A stretch of 64,000 nt of DNA, from contig NZ_CP109434.1 of the NCBI RefSeq assembly GCF_036227105.1, positions 1,368,001 through 1,432,000 of the forward strand, read 5' to 3'. Position numbers and translations under genes: made by a program. Source of the stretch: Amycolatopsis sp. NBC_01488 (GTDB taxonomy: Bacteria > Actinomycetota > Actinomycetes > Mycobacteriales > Pseudonocardiaceae). Positions 51,665 through 60,831 of this stretch are shown here, piece by piece (the stretch's first letter is position 1; every line of letters starts with the position of its first letter). The notes below the pieces were generated by a model, which saw only the letters and a list, made by a program, of their open reading frames with translations, was not told the origin of the DNA and made no database searches.

Positions 51665-52672
51665 ATGAAGAAGACGTGGTTGCGGGCGGGGGCGATCGCC
51701 ACCGCGGCGATCGCCGTCACCGCGCTGGGGGTTCCGGCGGACGCCGCGGCGATCCGCATCGCGTGGCAGCCGACGGTGCTGCCCCTGCCGCCCGGCGCGG
51801 GCGCGGGGACCCTGACCGGATCGGACGGGAAGGGCGAGTACACGGGCACGTTCCCGGTGAACGGCGTGACGCAGGTCGTCAGCTGGCGCAACGGGCAACC
51901 GATCGTGCGCGGCGTGCCGAGCGGGTACGACCGGGTCGAAGCCAACGACGAGAACTCGTCCGGCGTCGTGGCCGGCACGATCGACGTCGACGCGTCCATG
52001 ATCAGCCGGACGTACACCCTGGACGCGTCCGGGTACCACATCAAGGACGTCCCGGCGGGCTACGACTCCGTGTTCGGCGTCGCGATCAACACCCGCGGCG
52101 ACGTGCTGGGCGAGGCCTACAAGTTCGGGGCCGCCGGCGCTGTCGTCCTGTGGCGGGCCGACGGCAGCGCGCCGGTGGTCATCCCGGAGACGACGGACAT
52201 CTCGTCCGCGCGCGACCTGGACGACGACGGCACGATCCTGGTGAACTCGGGCAGCGGCTCGGCCCTGTGGAAGGACGGCGTCCTCCGGAAGCTCTCGCCG
52301 AGCCCGTCGGGCTGGGCGGCCGGCTACGCGATCCGTGGCGGCGTCGTCGTCGGGTCGCGCTCGTGGGGCGGCGACCAGGCGGCCCGCTGGTCCACCCCGG
52401 ACTCGACGGTGGGCCTGGAGGGCGGCGGGATCGCGCTGAGCATCAACAAGGCCGGCCTGACGGCGGGCCTGGTGCCGACCCCGTCGGGGCCGGTGATCTA
52501 CGGCAACGGCGCGGTGTGGCGAGGTACGACCCCGGGCCAGGTCCGCGGCCCGAGCGGCTATTCGGTGTTCAAGACCCAGGTCGCGGCCGACGACGGCACG
52601 CTGGCGGGCTTCGCGTCGAACAACCCGCAGGACACGGCCGGGGTGCCGGTGATCTGGCGCCTGACGCCGTGA
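51665..52672 (+). CDS. Exported repeat protein of unknown function
   Basis: 335 residues with a signal peptide of about 28 residues (MKKTWLRAGAIATAAIAVTALGVPADAAA cleavage region). The mature part is beta-rich and contains repeated segments like GVAINTRGDVLGEAYKFG..AVVLWR, reminiscent of HAF-type extracellular repeats that build propellers. No catalytic motif is recognised. AAAAGGAGACAGCC gives a strong ribosome site before ATG 51665. Confidence 0.75.
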   Translation: MKKTWLRAGAIATAAIAVTALGVPADAAAIRIAWQPTVLPLPPGAGAGTLTGSDGKGEYTGTFPVNGVTQVVSWRNGQPIVRGVPSGYDRVEANDENSSGVVAGTIDVDASMISRTYTLDASGYHIKDVPAGYDSVFGVAINTRGDVLGEAYKFGAAGAVVLWRADGSAPVVIPETTDISSARDLDDDGTILVNSGSGSALWKDGVLRKLSPSPSGWAAGYAIRGGVVVGSRSWGGDQAARWSTPDSTVGLEGGGIALSINKAGLTAGLVPTPSGPVIYGNGAVWRGTTPGQVRGPSGYSVFKTQVAADDGTLAGFASNNPQDTAGVPVIWRLTP

Positions 52673-52731
52673 GCCGGCCTTGATCGCCGGGCCGGGGGCG
52701 GCGTGCTCCCGGCCTGGCTAGGCTGGGTGGA

Positions 52732-53262
52732 GTGGAACCGGTGGAGATCAACGCGGGCACGTACTACCTGCGCCAGCTGCGCGCCGACCGGCACATCGAC
52801 GACCGGCCGCTGCTCATGGAGGCGTTCGCCGACCCGACGCACCGCAAGTACGTGCTGAACTACCGCTTGCGCACCCTCGACGAGGCCACGGAGTACGTCG
52901 CGCTGCGAGCGGCCCAGTGGGCGGGCGACGAGCGCTGCTCGTGGGCGATCGCCGAGCCGACGTCAGGCCGGCTGCTGGGCGAAGTGGGCCTGCGCGAGCT
53001 GGACCTCGCCTCGTCGTACGCGGAGGCAACGGTCTGGGTCCACCCCGCCGAGCGCGGCAAGGGCATCGCGACGACGGCGTTGAACGCGGCCCTGCGCTTC
53101 GGCTTCGGCGGTTTGGGCCTGACAGAGGTTTCGTACCGCTACGAGGAGAGCAACCAGGCATCGGCGATCGTGGCAGAGCGCTGCGGGTTCACATTGGTGG
53201 GCCCGGAGGCGGACCGAGCCCCGACCGGCGAGCGGTTGATCCGCTGGCACCGCACGAGCTGA
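52732..53262 (+). CDS. GNAT-family N-acetyltransferase
   Basis: 176 residues of RimJ/RimL type. The acetyl-CoA loop is VHPAERGKGIATTALNAALRFGFGGLGLTEVSYRYEESNQASAIVAERCGF, with the SNxxSxxxxExxGF-type C-terminal motif. It probably acetylates an amino or antibiotic-like group; the acceptor is unknown. The GTG start at 52732 opens with VEPVEINAGTYYLRQL, the normal first strand of this family. Confidence 0.9.
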   Translation: MEPVEINAGTYYLRQLRADRHIDDRPLLMEAFADPTHRKYVLNYRLRTLDEATEYVALRAAQWAGDERCSWAIAEPTSGRLLGEVGLRELDLASSYAEATVWVHPAERGKGIATTALNAALRFGFGGLGLTEVSYRYEESNQASAIVAERCGFTLVGPEADRAPTGERLIRWHRTS

Positions 53263-53410
53263 ACAGCGCCCACGACCCGAAAACATCCCCCGCCACTCCC
53301 AGGGGGGCGGCCCCGAGGCCAGTCTATCGGCGCCCCCGGACAAAACCCGGTCCGAAGGCGCTTGGCGGCGCTGCTTGTCCACAACTCGCGAGGGCTGGGG
53401 ACAACCGCTC

Positions 53411-55150
53411 TCAGCTCACCGGCTCCACGATGCCCGCGCGGGCCTCCGGGGCCGCCGACCTCAGTGCGTCCGCCGCTTCGTCGCTCGGCTGGGACTGGGA
53501 CTCCCTCTCCGCCTCCACCCGCGCGTTGTAGACCTCGATCTCCCGCTTCACCGTTTCGGGCGACCAGCCGAGGACTTCGCCCACCAGCGTCGCCACCTGC
53601 TCCGCGCAGTCCACCCCCCGGTGGGCGTACTCGATCGAGATGCGCGTCCGGCGCGCCAGGACGTCCTCGAGGTGCAGCGCCCCCTCGTGCGAAGCCGCAT
53701 ACACGACCTCGACGCCCAGGTAGTCCGGGGCGTGCTCGATCGGCTTCAGCAGCTCCGGGCGGCCGTTCGCGCACGCCAGGACCTCGTTGACCAGCGAGCC
53801 GTAGCGGTCCAGCAGGTGCCGGACCCGGTAGGGGTGCAGGCCGTGCTCGGCGGCCAGGTGGTCGGCCTGGTTGACCAGTGCGTGGTAGCCGTCCGCGCCG
53901 ATCAGCGGGACCTTGTCCGTGATCGACGGCTGCGAACGGCCCGGCAGGTCCACCGCCGCCGCGTCGACGGCGTCCGCCGCCATCACCCGGTACGTCGTGT
54001 ACTTGCCGCCCGCGATCGCGACCAGGCCCGGCGCCACCCGCGCCACCGCGTGCTCGCGTGAAAGCTTCGACGTCTCTTCGCTCTCCCCCGCCAGCAACGG
54101 CCGCAGGCCCGCGTACACGCCTTCGATGTCGTCGTGCGTCAGCGGCGTCGCCAGGACGCTGTTGACATGCTCCAGCAGGTAGTCGATGTCGTGCTTCGTC
54201 GCCGCCGGGTGCGCCAGGTCGAGGTTCCAGTCCGTGTCCGTCGTCCCGACGATCCAGTGGTTTCGCCACGGGATCACGAACAGCACCGACTTCTCGGTGC
54301 GCAGGATCATCCCCGACTCCGAGACGATCCGGTCGCGCGGCACGACGATGTGCACGCCCTTGCTGGCCCGCACGCGGAACCGCCCGCGGCCGCCGGACAG
54401 GCGCTGCAGCTCGTCGGTCCAGACGCCGGTGCAGTTGATCACCGCGGCCGCCGAGATCTCCGTTTCGCGGCCGTCCTCGACGTCGCGCACCCGCACGCCC
54501 GACACCCGGTCGGCCTCGCGCAGGAACCCGACGACCTGGGTCGACGTCCGCACGACCGCGCCGTAGTGCGCCGCCGTCCGGGCCACCGTCATGGTGTGGC
54601 GGGCGTCGTCGGACTGGGCGTCGTAGTAGCGGATCCCGCCGATCAGCGCGGACCGCTTGAGCGCCGGCACCATCCGCAGCGCTCCCGCGCGGGTGAGGTG
54701 CTTCTGGCCCGGGACGCTGCGGGCGCCGCCCATCGTGTCGTACATCAGCAGGCCGGCGGCGGTGTACGGCCGCTCCCACACGCGGCGCGTCAGCGGGTAC
54801 AGGAAGCTGACCGGTTTGACGAGGTGCGGCGCGATGGTCGTCAGCATCAGCTCGCGCTCGCGAAGTGCTTCCCGGACCAGGCCGAATTCGAGCTGCTCCA
54901 GATAGCGCAGGCCGCCGTGGAAAAGCTTGCTCGACCGGCTCGAGGTCCCCGAAGCGAGGTCCCGGGCTTCGACGAGCGCGACGCGCAACCCGCGCGTCGC
55001 GGCATCGAGGGCCGTGCCCGCGCCGACCACGCCGCCGCCGATGATGACGACGTCGAACGTCTCGTTGCCGAGCCGTTGCCAGGTTTCTTCCCGCTTGGCC
55101 GGGCCCAGTCGAGCCGGGTTCGTCTCCGCTGCGTGCTGCGCACTGGCCAC
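53411..55150 (-). CDS. glpD: FAD-dependent glycerol-3-phosphate dehydrogenase
   Basis: 579 residues. N-terminal FAD motif VVIIGGGVVGAGTALDAATRGLRVALVEARDLASGTSSRSSKLFHGGLRYL is diagnostic of GlpD. The C-terminal DAO_C domain follows (YAHRGVDCAEQVATLVGEVLGW). It is membrane-associated and oxidises sn-glycerol-3-phosphate to dihydroxyacetone phosphate, passing electrons to quinone. GTG 55150 has GGAGG 6 bp upstream. It is divergent from glpF-glpK; the neighbouring lpdA quinone reductase is also next to glpD2 in mycobacteria (recalled). Confidence 0.96.
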   Translation of the reverse strand: MASAQHAAETNPARLGPAKREETWQRLGNETFDVVIIGGGVVGAGTALDAATRGLRVALVEARDLASGTSSRSSKLFHGGLRYLEQLEFGLVREALRERELMLTTIAPHLVKPVSFLYPLTRRVWERPYTAAGLLMYDTMGGARSVPGQKHLTRAGALRMVPALKRSALIGGIRYYDAQSDDARHTMTVARTAAHYGAVVRTSTQVVGFLREADRVSGVRVRDVEDGRETEISAAAVINCTGVWTDELQRLSGGRGRFRVRASKGVHIVVPRDRIVSESGMILRTEKSVLFVIPWRNHWIVGTTDTDWNLDLAHPAATKHDIDYLLEHVNSVLATPLTHDDIEGVYAGLRPLLAGESEETSKLSREHAVARVAPGLVAIAGGKYTTYRVMAADAVDAAAVDLPGRSQPSITDKVPLIGADGYHALVNQADHLAAEHGLHPYRVRHLLDRYGSLVNEVLACANGRPELLKPIEHAPDYLGVEVVYAASHEGALHLEDVLARRTRISIEYAHRGVDCAEQVATLVGEVLGWSPETVKREIEVYNARVEAERESQSQPSDEAADALRSAAPEARAGIVEPVS

Positions 55151-55487
55151 GTGACACTCCTCCTCGTGCTGGCGAGGCTTCCAGCATCGCACGACCTGGT
55201 GATCCTCCGCCCGTTCGCGGATGACACGTGTGGCGTAACCCTCCGCGATCTTGCTGTGCCGCTGTTTACCAATCCGCCGGCAGTCACGGCGGAAACCGGC
55301 ACCTTTGGGTGAACCGGCGGCGGACCGTATCCGCCTGCTTTCGGTCGGATTGGTAAAAAGATTCGGCTGCCCGGTGCTTGGATCAGGCTTCTACGCCCGG
55401 GTAACGTCGCCCGGACGTGGGTCGGCAACGGTGCCGTGGCACGCCGTGATCGACCCTGCGCAGAGTGTCCAGTGTGGAGGTGCAACG
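55151..55487. promoter_or_regulatory. glpD/glpFK divergent control region
   Basis: 337 bp without a gene. A 12-bp motif is present twice in mirrored orientation: TTTACCAATCCG (55265-55276) and CGGATTGGTAAA (55346-55357), 69 bp apart. Read toward each gene, the motif extends to CGGATTGGTAAAmAG (m is C or A). Its copies lie 114 bp upstream of glpD and 130 bp upstream of glpF. These are probable binding sites of a glycerol regulator or mirrored promoter elements. Each gene has its own strong ribosome site at the edges. Confidence 0.65.
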
Positions 55488-56240
55488 GTGAGTGCTGGGG
55501 CAATAATCGTCTGGGAACTACTGGGAACGGCCGCGCTGATCCTGCTCGGCAACGGTGTGGTCGCGAACCACGTGCTCCGTAAGAACAACGGTCACCAAGC
55601 AGGCTTCCTGTTCATCAACTTCGGCTGGGCGTTCGCGGTCTTCACCGGCGCCAGCATCGCCGCGCCCACCGGCGCGCACCTCAACCCGGCGGTGACGCTC
55701 GGCCTGGCGATCTCGAACAAGGTCGGGTGGGACAAGGTCCCGTTCTACTTCATCGGCGAGATGGCGGGCGCCATCCTCGGCGCCGTGCTCTGCTGGGCCG
55801 CCTACAAGCTGCAGTTCGACGACCACCCCGAACCGGAAAACACCCTCGGCATCTTCTCCACGGCACCGCAGATCCCGAACAGGGTCTGGAACCTGGTCAC
55901 CGAAATCATCGGCACCTTCGTGCTGGTCGCCTGGATCCTGCTCAGCCCGGTCGCGGCCAAGGCGACGCCGGACGGCGTGCCGACCTTCGGCAACTCCGCG
56001 CTCGGCTACGCGGGCGTCTCGTTCGTGGTCCTCGTGATCGGTACTTCGCTCGGCGGGCCGACGGGCTACGCCATCAACCCGGCGCGCGACCTCGGCCCGC
56101 GCATCGCGTACGCGTTCCTGCTGCCGATCAGGAACAAGGCCAACGCGAACTGGGGCTACTCGTGGATCCCCGTCGTCGGCCCGCTGGTCGGTGGCGCGCT
56201 CGCCGCGCTGCTCTACCTCGGCGTGCACAACCTGACCTGA
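55488..56240 (+). CDS. glpF: Glycerol uptake facilitator (aquaglyceroporin)
   Basis: 250 residues with six transmembrane helices and two half-helices carrying the NPA boxes, HLNPAVTLG and AINPARDLGPR (the Asp after the second box marks glycerol-conducting members). It lets glycerol diffuse in, to be trapped by GlpK, encoded next. GTG 55488 is preceded by GGAGG; frame upstream has no homology. It is the first gene of glpF-glpK. Confidence 0.95.
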   Translation: MSAGAIIVWELLGTAALILLGNGVVANHVLRKNNGHQAGFLFINFGWAFAVFTGASIAAPTGAHLNPAVTLGLAISNKVGWDKVPFYFIGEMAGAILGAVLCWAAYKLQFDDHPEPENTLGIFSTAPQIPNRVWNLVTEIIGTFVLVAWILLSPVAAKATPDGVPTFGNSALGYAGVSFVVLVIGTSLGGPTGYAINPARDLGPRIAYAFLLPIRNKANANWGYSWIPVVGPLVGGALAALLYLGVHNLT

Positions 56241-56270
56241 TCGCCCCACTACCGGATTCCTGGAGCACAC

Positions 56271-57785
56271 ATGACTTCGTACGTAGCCGCGATCGACCAG
56301 GGCACCACGTCGACCCGGTGCATGATCTTCAACCACGAGGGCCGCGTGGTCTCGGTCGACCAGCGCGAGCACGAGCAGATCTTCCCGAAGGCGGGCTGGG
56401 TCGAGCACAACGCCGAGGAGATCTGGGAGAACACGCGCCGGGTCGCCGCGGGCGCGCTGGCCAAGGCCGACCTGACGGCGAAGGACATCGCCGCGGTCGG
56501 CATCACCAACCAGCGCGAAACCGCGCTCGTCTGGGACAAGACGACCGGCAAGCCGGTGTACAACGCGATCGTCTGGCAGGACACCCGCACCGACCGGATC
56601 GTCACCGAACTCGGCAACCTCGGCGGCGGCCAGGAGCGCTACCGCGACAAGGTCGGCCTCCCGCTCGCGACGTACTTCTCGGGGCCGAAGATCAAGTGGA
56701 TCCTCGACAACGTCGACGGCGCGCGCGAGAAGGCCGAAGCCGGTGACCTGATCTTCGGCAACATGGACACCTGGGTGCTGTGGAACATGACCGGCGGCCC
56801 CGACGGCGGCGTGCACGTCACCGACCCGACCAACGCGTCGCGCACCATGCTGATGGACCTCGACACCCTGCAGTGGGACGAGGGCATCGCCGGTGAGATG
56901 GGCATCCCCCTTTCGATGCTGCCGGAGATCCGTTCCTCGTCCGAGGAGTACGGCAAGGTCCGCGAGAAGGGCGCGCTGGCCGGCGTCCCGATCGCGGGCA
57001 TCCTGGGCGACCAGCAGGCCGCGACGTTCGGGCAGGCCTGCCTTTCGCCCGGCGAGGCCAAGAACACCTACGGCACCGGCAACTTCATGCTGCTCAACAC
57101 CGGCACCGAGAAGGTGATGTCGCAGAACGGGCTGCTCACCACGGTCTGCTACAAGATCGGCTCGAACGACACGATCTACGCGCTGGAAGGCTCCATCGCG
57201 GTGACCGGTTCGCTGGTGCAGTGGCTGCGCGACAACCTCGGCATGATCGCGACCGCGGCCGAGATCGAAGACCACGCGCGCAGCGTCGAGGACAACGGCG
57301 GCGCGTACTTCGTCCCGGCCTTCTCGGGTTTGTTCGCTCCTTACTGGCGATCCGACGCTCGCGGCGCGATCGTCGGGCTCACCCGGTTCGTCAACAAGGG
57401 CCACCTGGCGCGCGCGGTCCTGGAGGCGACGGCGTTCCAGTCCCGCGAGGTGATCGACGCGATGAACGCCGACTCGGGTGTCCCGCTGAAGTCGCTCAAG
57501 GTGGACGGCGGCATGGTCGTCAACGAGCTGCTGATGCAGTTCCAGGCCGACATCCTCGGCGTGCCGGTGATCCGTCCGGTGGTCAACGAGACGACGGCGC
57601 TGGGTGCCGCGTACGCCGCCGGCCTGGCGGTCGGGTTCTGGGCGTCCGAGGACGACATCCGCAACAACTGGGCCCAGGACAAGCAGTGGGACCCGGCCAT
57701 GGACGACTCCCGCCGCGAGCGCGAGTACCGCAACTGGAAGAAGGCCGTGACGAAGACCTTCGACTGGGTCGACGACGAGGACTGA
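56271..57785 (+). CDS. glpK: Glycerol kinase
   Basis: 504 residues, the normal length. FGGY-family motifs: [19 protein letters not shown] at the ATP phosphate loop, [45 protein letters not shown] [16 protein letters not shown] and [20 protein letters not shown]. It phosphorylates glycerol to sn-glycerol-3-phosphate for GlpD. It begins 30 bp after glpF and is followed directly by a long hairpin terminator. Confidence 0.97.
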   Translation: MTSYVAAIDQGTTSTRCMIFNHEGRVVSVDQREHEQIFPKAGWVEHNAEEIWENTRRVAAGALAKADLTAKDIAAVGITNQRETALVWDKTTGKPVYNAIVWQDTRTDRIVTELGNLGGGQERYRDKVGLPLATYFSGPKIKWILDNVDGAREKAEAGDLIFGNMDTWVLWNMTGGPDGGVHVTDPTNASRTMLMDLDTLQWDEGIAGEMGIPLSMLPEIRSSSEEYGKVREKGALAGVPIAGILGDQQAATFGQACLSPGEAKNTYGTGNFMLLNTGTEKVMSQNGLLTTVCYKIGSNDTIYALEGSIAVTGSLVQWLRDNLGMIATAAEIEDHARSVEDNGGAYFVPAFSGLFAPYWRSDARGAIVGLTRFVNKGHLARAVLEATAFQSREVIDAMNADSGVPLKSLKVDGGMVVNELLMQFQADILGVPVIRPVVNETTALGAAYAAGLAVGFWASEDDIRNNWAQDKQWDPAMDDSRREREYRNWKKAVTKTFDWVDDED

Positions 57786-57833
57786 CCGGCTGCGGGCCGG
57801 GGGCGCTGCACAGCGCCTCCGGCCCGCAGCCGG
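57786..57833. terminator. Long hairpin terminator after glpK
   Basis: A 23-bp stem with a single G:U-type pair (57786-57808 with 57811-57833) and a CA loop, beginning directly after the glpK stop. No U-run. Confidence 0.88.
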
Positions 57834-57916
57834 CGGCCCTTCGGCCCCCTCGCTCACCGAAGCGCCGCCCTCCCCTCCGGCTACCCCCTAGCCCCTAAAC
57901 CCGCGCCGTCCCTCGC

Positions 57917-58720
57917 TCAGCTGTCCCACCCTTCCGGCTTCCCGGACTGCTCGTTGGGCGAAATCACCAAGAACGGCACCCCCTGGTCGTCCACCACCCG
58001 CACTTGCCGGCCGTACGGCGAGTCGAACGGCTGGTCCAGCACCTGGCCGCCCAGCTCGACCACCTTCGCCGCGCTCTCGTCCGCACTCGCCACCGAGAAG
58101 TACGTCGACCAGTTCGACGGCACCTCCGCGGGCACCGACTCCGGCAGGGCACCCAGGCCCCCGACCGGGCGGCCGTCGAGCAGCAGCACCGCGTACGTGA
58201 AGTCGTCGTTCGACAGGTCCTGGAACCCGTACCCGAACACCTGCTCGTAGAACGCCTTCGCCGCCGGGTAGTCGCGGCTCATGCACTCGTTCCACGCCAG
58301 CGTGCCCGGCGCCGCCGTGACCTGCGTGCCCAGGTGGTTGCCCGGTTCCCACAGCCCGAAGACCGCGCCCGCCGGGTCGGCCGCGACCGCCATCCGGCCT
58401 TCCTTCATCACTTCCATCACCGGCACGACGATCTGGCCGCCGGCCTCGGTGATCGCCGCGGCCGTCTTGTCCACGTCGGACACCGACAGGTACGTCGTCC
58501 ACACCGGAGGCATCTCCTGTCCCGGTGGGATCTGCCCGATCCCGGCAACCGGGCGGCCGCTCAGCTCCGCCATGCCGTAGAAGCCGGTTTCCTCACCGCC
58601 CGTCTGCACGTCCCAGCCGAACAGGCCGCTGTAGAAGGCCACCGCCTTCGCCTGGTCGGGCACCATCAGGTCCACCCAGCTGGGCGTGCCTTCGGGCCAC
58701 CGCTCGTCCCGGAACAACAT
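57917..58720 (-). CDS. VOC/glyoxalase-fold protein with two domains
   Basis: 267 residues made of two VOC modules. The first starts PSWVDLMVPDQAKAVAFYSGLFGWDV and the second LAWNECMSRDYPAAKAFYEQVFGYGF; each ends with the paired beta-alpha-beta-beta-beta units. This is the architecture of CFP-30B-like and hydroxylase-type VOC proteins. Function is unknown; some bind bleomycin-like or glyoxal substrates. ATG 58720 with GGGAG 8 bp upstream is preferred over longer in-frame starts. Confidence 0.87.
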   Translation of the reverse strand: MLFRDERWPEGTPSWVDLMVPDQAKAVAFYSGLFGWDVQTGGEETGFYGMAELSGRPVAGIGQIPPGQEMPPVWTTYLSVSDVDKTAAAITEAGGQIVVPVMEVMKEGRMAVAADPAGAVFGLWEPGNHLGTQVTAAPGTLAWNECMSRDYPAAKAFYEQVFGYGFQDLSNDDFTYAVLLLDGRPVGGLGALPESVPAEVPSNWSTYFSVASADESAAKVVELGGQVLDQPFDSPYGRQVRVVDDQGVPFLVISPNEQSGKPEGWDS

Positions 58721-58809
58721 CTCGACTCCCAACCCTCGTCCGCGCCGCCTGGGATGACGGCCGACACAGTCTGGCACCCACCACCGACAAAACCAGGGCC
58801 GAAGGACTC

Positions 58810-59457
58810 TCAGTGGCCGATGAGCTGGGCGTAGACGACGATGTTGTCGACGTAGTTGTGCGCGCTCCGGTCGAAAACTCCGCCGCAGGTGATCAGCCGC
58901 AGCTCGGGGCCGGCCGTGTCGTCGTAGACGCCTTCCTTCTCGAAGTCCTGCTTCGGCACCTGGTGCACCTTCGTCACCTGGAACAGCGCCGTGGTGCCGT
59001 CCTTGCGCGCGATCGAGACGCGGTCGCCGGCGGCCAGTTCCTTGAGCCGGTAGAAGATGCCCTTCTGGTGGTTGCCGTCGACGTGGCCGAGCACGACGGC
59101 CGGCCCGACCTCGCCCGGCGTCGGCGCGTAGGTGTACCAGCCCGCCTGCAACGGCGTGCTGACCGGCGGCACCTGGATCGTGTCGTCCGCGTTGACGCCC
59201 AGCGGGACCAGCGACGAGTGCGCGCCGATCTTCGGGATGTCGATCGAGACCGGATCGGACTTCGGCAGCGCGGCGACGGCGTCCTGGGCCCCGGCCGTGG
59301 GTGCCGGGTTCACCGCGACCGGCTGGGCGGGCGGCGGCTGCGCGGTCGACGGCTCGGGGCCGCCGCCGAGCGTCAGCGCCAGCACCACCAGCGCGGCCAG
59401 CAACGCCACGATCAGCGCGATCAGGTAACCCCGCCTGCTCATGATCCTCGTGGTCAT
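58810..59457 (-). CDS. Class F-type sortase
   Basis: 215 residues: a membrane anchor (about 10-30), a Pro/Ala linker and a sortase domain with IDIPKIGAHSSLVPLGVNADDTIQVP, catalytic His in VVLGHVDGNH, Cys in LRLITCGG and a downstream Arg (FDRSAHNYVDN). The short domain and LITC motif match actinobacterial class F sortases. It anchors surface proteins to peptidoglycan or processes them. The adjacent upstream gene encodes a protein with an APQTGG-type sorting signal, a likely substrate. Confidence 0.88.
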   Translation of the reverse strand: MTTRIMSRRGYLIALIVALLAALVVLALTLGGGPEPSTAQPPPAQPVAVNPAPTAGAQDAVAALPKSDPVSIDIPKIGAHSSLVPLGVNADDTIQVPPVSTPLQAGWYTYAPTPGEVGPAVVLGHVDGNHQKGIFYRLKELAAGDRVSIARKDGTTALFQVTKVHQVPKQDFEKEGVYDDTAGPELRLITCGGVFDRSAHNYVDNIVVYAQLIGH

Positions 59458-59551
59458 GTGCTCCCCCTCGTGGCTTTCCTGCGGGTTTACACGTCTGGGC
59501 GGCCCGATCGGTTGGGCCGCCCAGACGCTACCCCCGCTCCCCCTCGCCGGA

Positions 59552-60109
59552 TCAGCGCCGCCGCGCCCGCCGGGCCAGCACGAGACCGCTGCCGCCGACC
59601 GCGAGCACGCCCATGGCGGCCGCGGCCGCGAGCGGCCCGCCGGAGTCGTCGGCCGGCCCGTCCGTGCCGCCGGTCTGCGGCGCACCCGCCGGCACCTTGG
59701 TGACCTGCTTCGAGTCACCCAAGACGGTGAACTTGGCGCTGATCTCCGCGCCGCCGCAGAAGAACGACACCGGGTAGACGCCCGGCTTCGCCTGCTTCAC
59801 GACCGCGGACGCGACGGCGGCCGGCGCGATCGCCGGGTCGTTCTGCGGGCCGGTGCGGCGCAGCGCGCCGATGGTGAGAACCGGTGAGGTCAAGCCGTGC
59901 GTGCTCTCCGCGTCGCAGCCGACGCGGAGCTCGACCTTCGTGCCCGGGCGGGCGATCTTCGGCATCACGCGGACGTAGGCCTTCGGGACGCCCACGTGCT
60001 CCGCGGGAGCTTCCGGCGTGGCGGTGGGCGTCGTGGCCGCGAGCGCCGCGCCGGGCGCGAGGACGAGGAAAGCCGCGGCGACACCCGCGACGACAACGGT
60101 CTTCTTCAT
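59552..60109 (-). CDS. Secreted protein with sortase-type C-terminal sorting signal
   Basis: 185 residues. Signal peptide of about 24 residues. The mature beta-domain (about 40-130) is Cys-paired. The C-terminus has PAGAPQTGG, then a Gly/Asp spacer, a hydrophobic helix of about 20 residues and the positive tail RRARRR. That is the layout of a cell-wall sorting signal, with APQTG in place of LPxTG. GGGGAGAAAAGA precedes ATG 60109. Gene order with the sortase downstream suggests enzyme and substrate. Confidence 0.82.
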   Translation of the reverse strand: MKKTVVVAGVAAAFLVLAPGAALAATTPTATPEAPAEHVGVPKAYVRVMPKIARPGTKVELRVGCDAESTHGLTSPVLTIGALRRTGPQNDPAIAPAAVASAVVKQAKPGVYPVSFFCGGAEISAKFTVLGDSKQVTKVPAGAPQTGGTDGPADDSGGPLAAAAAMGVLAVGGSGLVLARRARRR

Positions 60110-60244
60110 TCTTTTCTCCCCTGTGGAATGATTCGGCAGTGCGATTTCACGGACACCGGTCGCAGTTCCCCCTGCCCCGGCTTCGTCCGTTCGCTTATGT
60201 CCCCAAGACGTCTCCACCTGCGAAGGGTTGCGCCCGCAGTGCAC

Positions 60245-60279
60245 AAAAAAACCCGCCCCGGAGCGTGGCTCCGGGGCGG
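60245..60279 (-). terminator. Rho-independent terminator with U-run
   Basis: Read on the minus strand, a 12-bp perfect stem (60279-60268 with 60264-60253) with a 3-nt loop is followed by seven T (60251-60245). It ends transcription of the exported-protein gene at 60297-60767 and separates it from the sorting-signal gene. Confidence 0.92.
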
Positions 60280-60296
60280 TTCGGCGTATTCGGGAA

Positions 60297-60767
60297 TCAG
60301 CCGGCCATGCTGCCGTCGCCCGCTTTCGCGGCACCGGCGGGCACCTTCGAAACCTGCGGCGCGGGCACCGAGAACCGCGTGCTGTACGTCTGGTTGCCGC
60401 AGGTCACGGTCAGCGGGTACGTCCCGGCCTGGATGCCCGGCTTGAGCGCGGCGTCGGCGCTGATGTTCGCGTCGGTGCCCATGAACGGGCCCGGGGTGTA
60501 GTTGGAGAAGGTCAGCGCCGGGGAGGCGAACGCCGGTGAGCCGCCCTCGCACTTCGCCAGCGCGACGTTCGGCGCGTCGCGGACGTACTTGTCCACGAGC
60601 GTCTGGTTGATCGCGGTGTTGACGTTGAGCTGGACGCTGCCCTTGGCCGGTGCGGCGCTCGGCGTCGGACTGGGACTCTGCTGCTGCGCCTGCGCCGGAC
60701 CCGCCAGCGTCGTCGCCCCGATCATCGCTGCCACAACGAAAACCACCGTCTTGCGCACCCTTCGCAC
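60297..60767 (-). CDS. Secreted paralogue of the sorting-signal protein, sorting signal lost
   Basis: 156 residues. Signal peptide of about 27 residues, then a Cys-paired beta domain similar in order and spacing to the 59552-60109 protein (LKPGIQAGTYPLTVTCGNQTYSTRFSV against AKPGVYPVSFFCGGAEISAKFTV). Both reach KVPAGA, but here it reads KVPAGAAKAGDGSMAG and stops, with no PQTGG, hydrophobic helix or basic tail. It should therefore be released rather than anchored. GTG 60767 follows AAGGA by 8 bp; GTG 60758 is also possible. Confidence 0.75.
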   Translation of the reverse strand: MRRVRKTVVFVVAAMIGATTLAGPAQAQQQSPSPTPSAAPAKGSVQLNVNTAINQTLVDKYVRDAPNVALAKCEGGSPAFASPALTFSNYTPGPFMGTDANISADAALKPGIQAGTYPLTVTCGNQTYSTRFSVPAPQVSKVPAGAAKAGDGSMAG

Positions 60768-60831
60768 CCTTCGCGTCCTTCAGCCGTACAACCGACAAGA
60801 CGCGACGGGGCGCGACGGGTTGCCTACCGGA

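Noticed and set aside
49412..52039. An 875-codon open frame on the minus strand.
   Set aside because: Composition is Arg/Pro/Gln-rich with no domain; it is antisense to the DUF1707, kinase and exported-protein genes.
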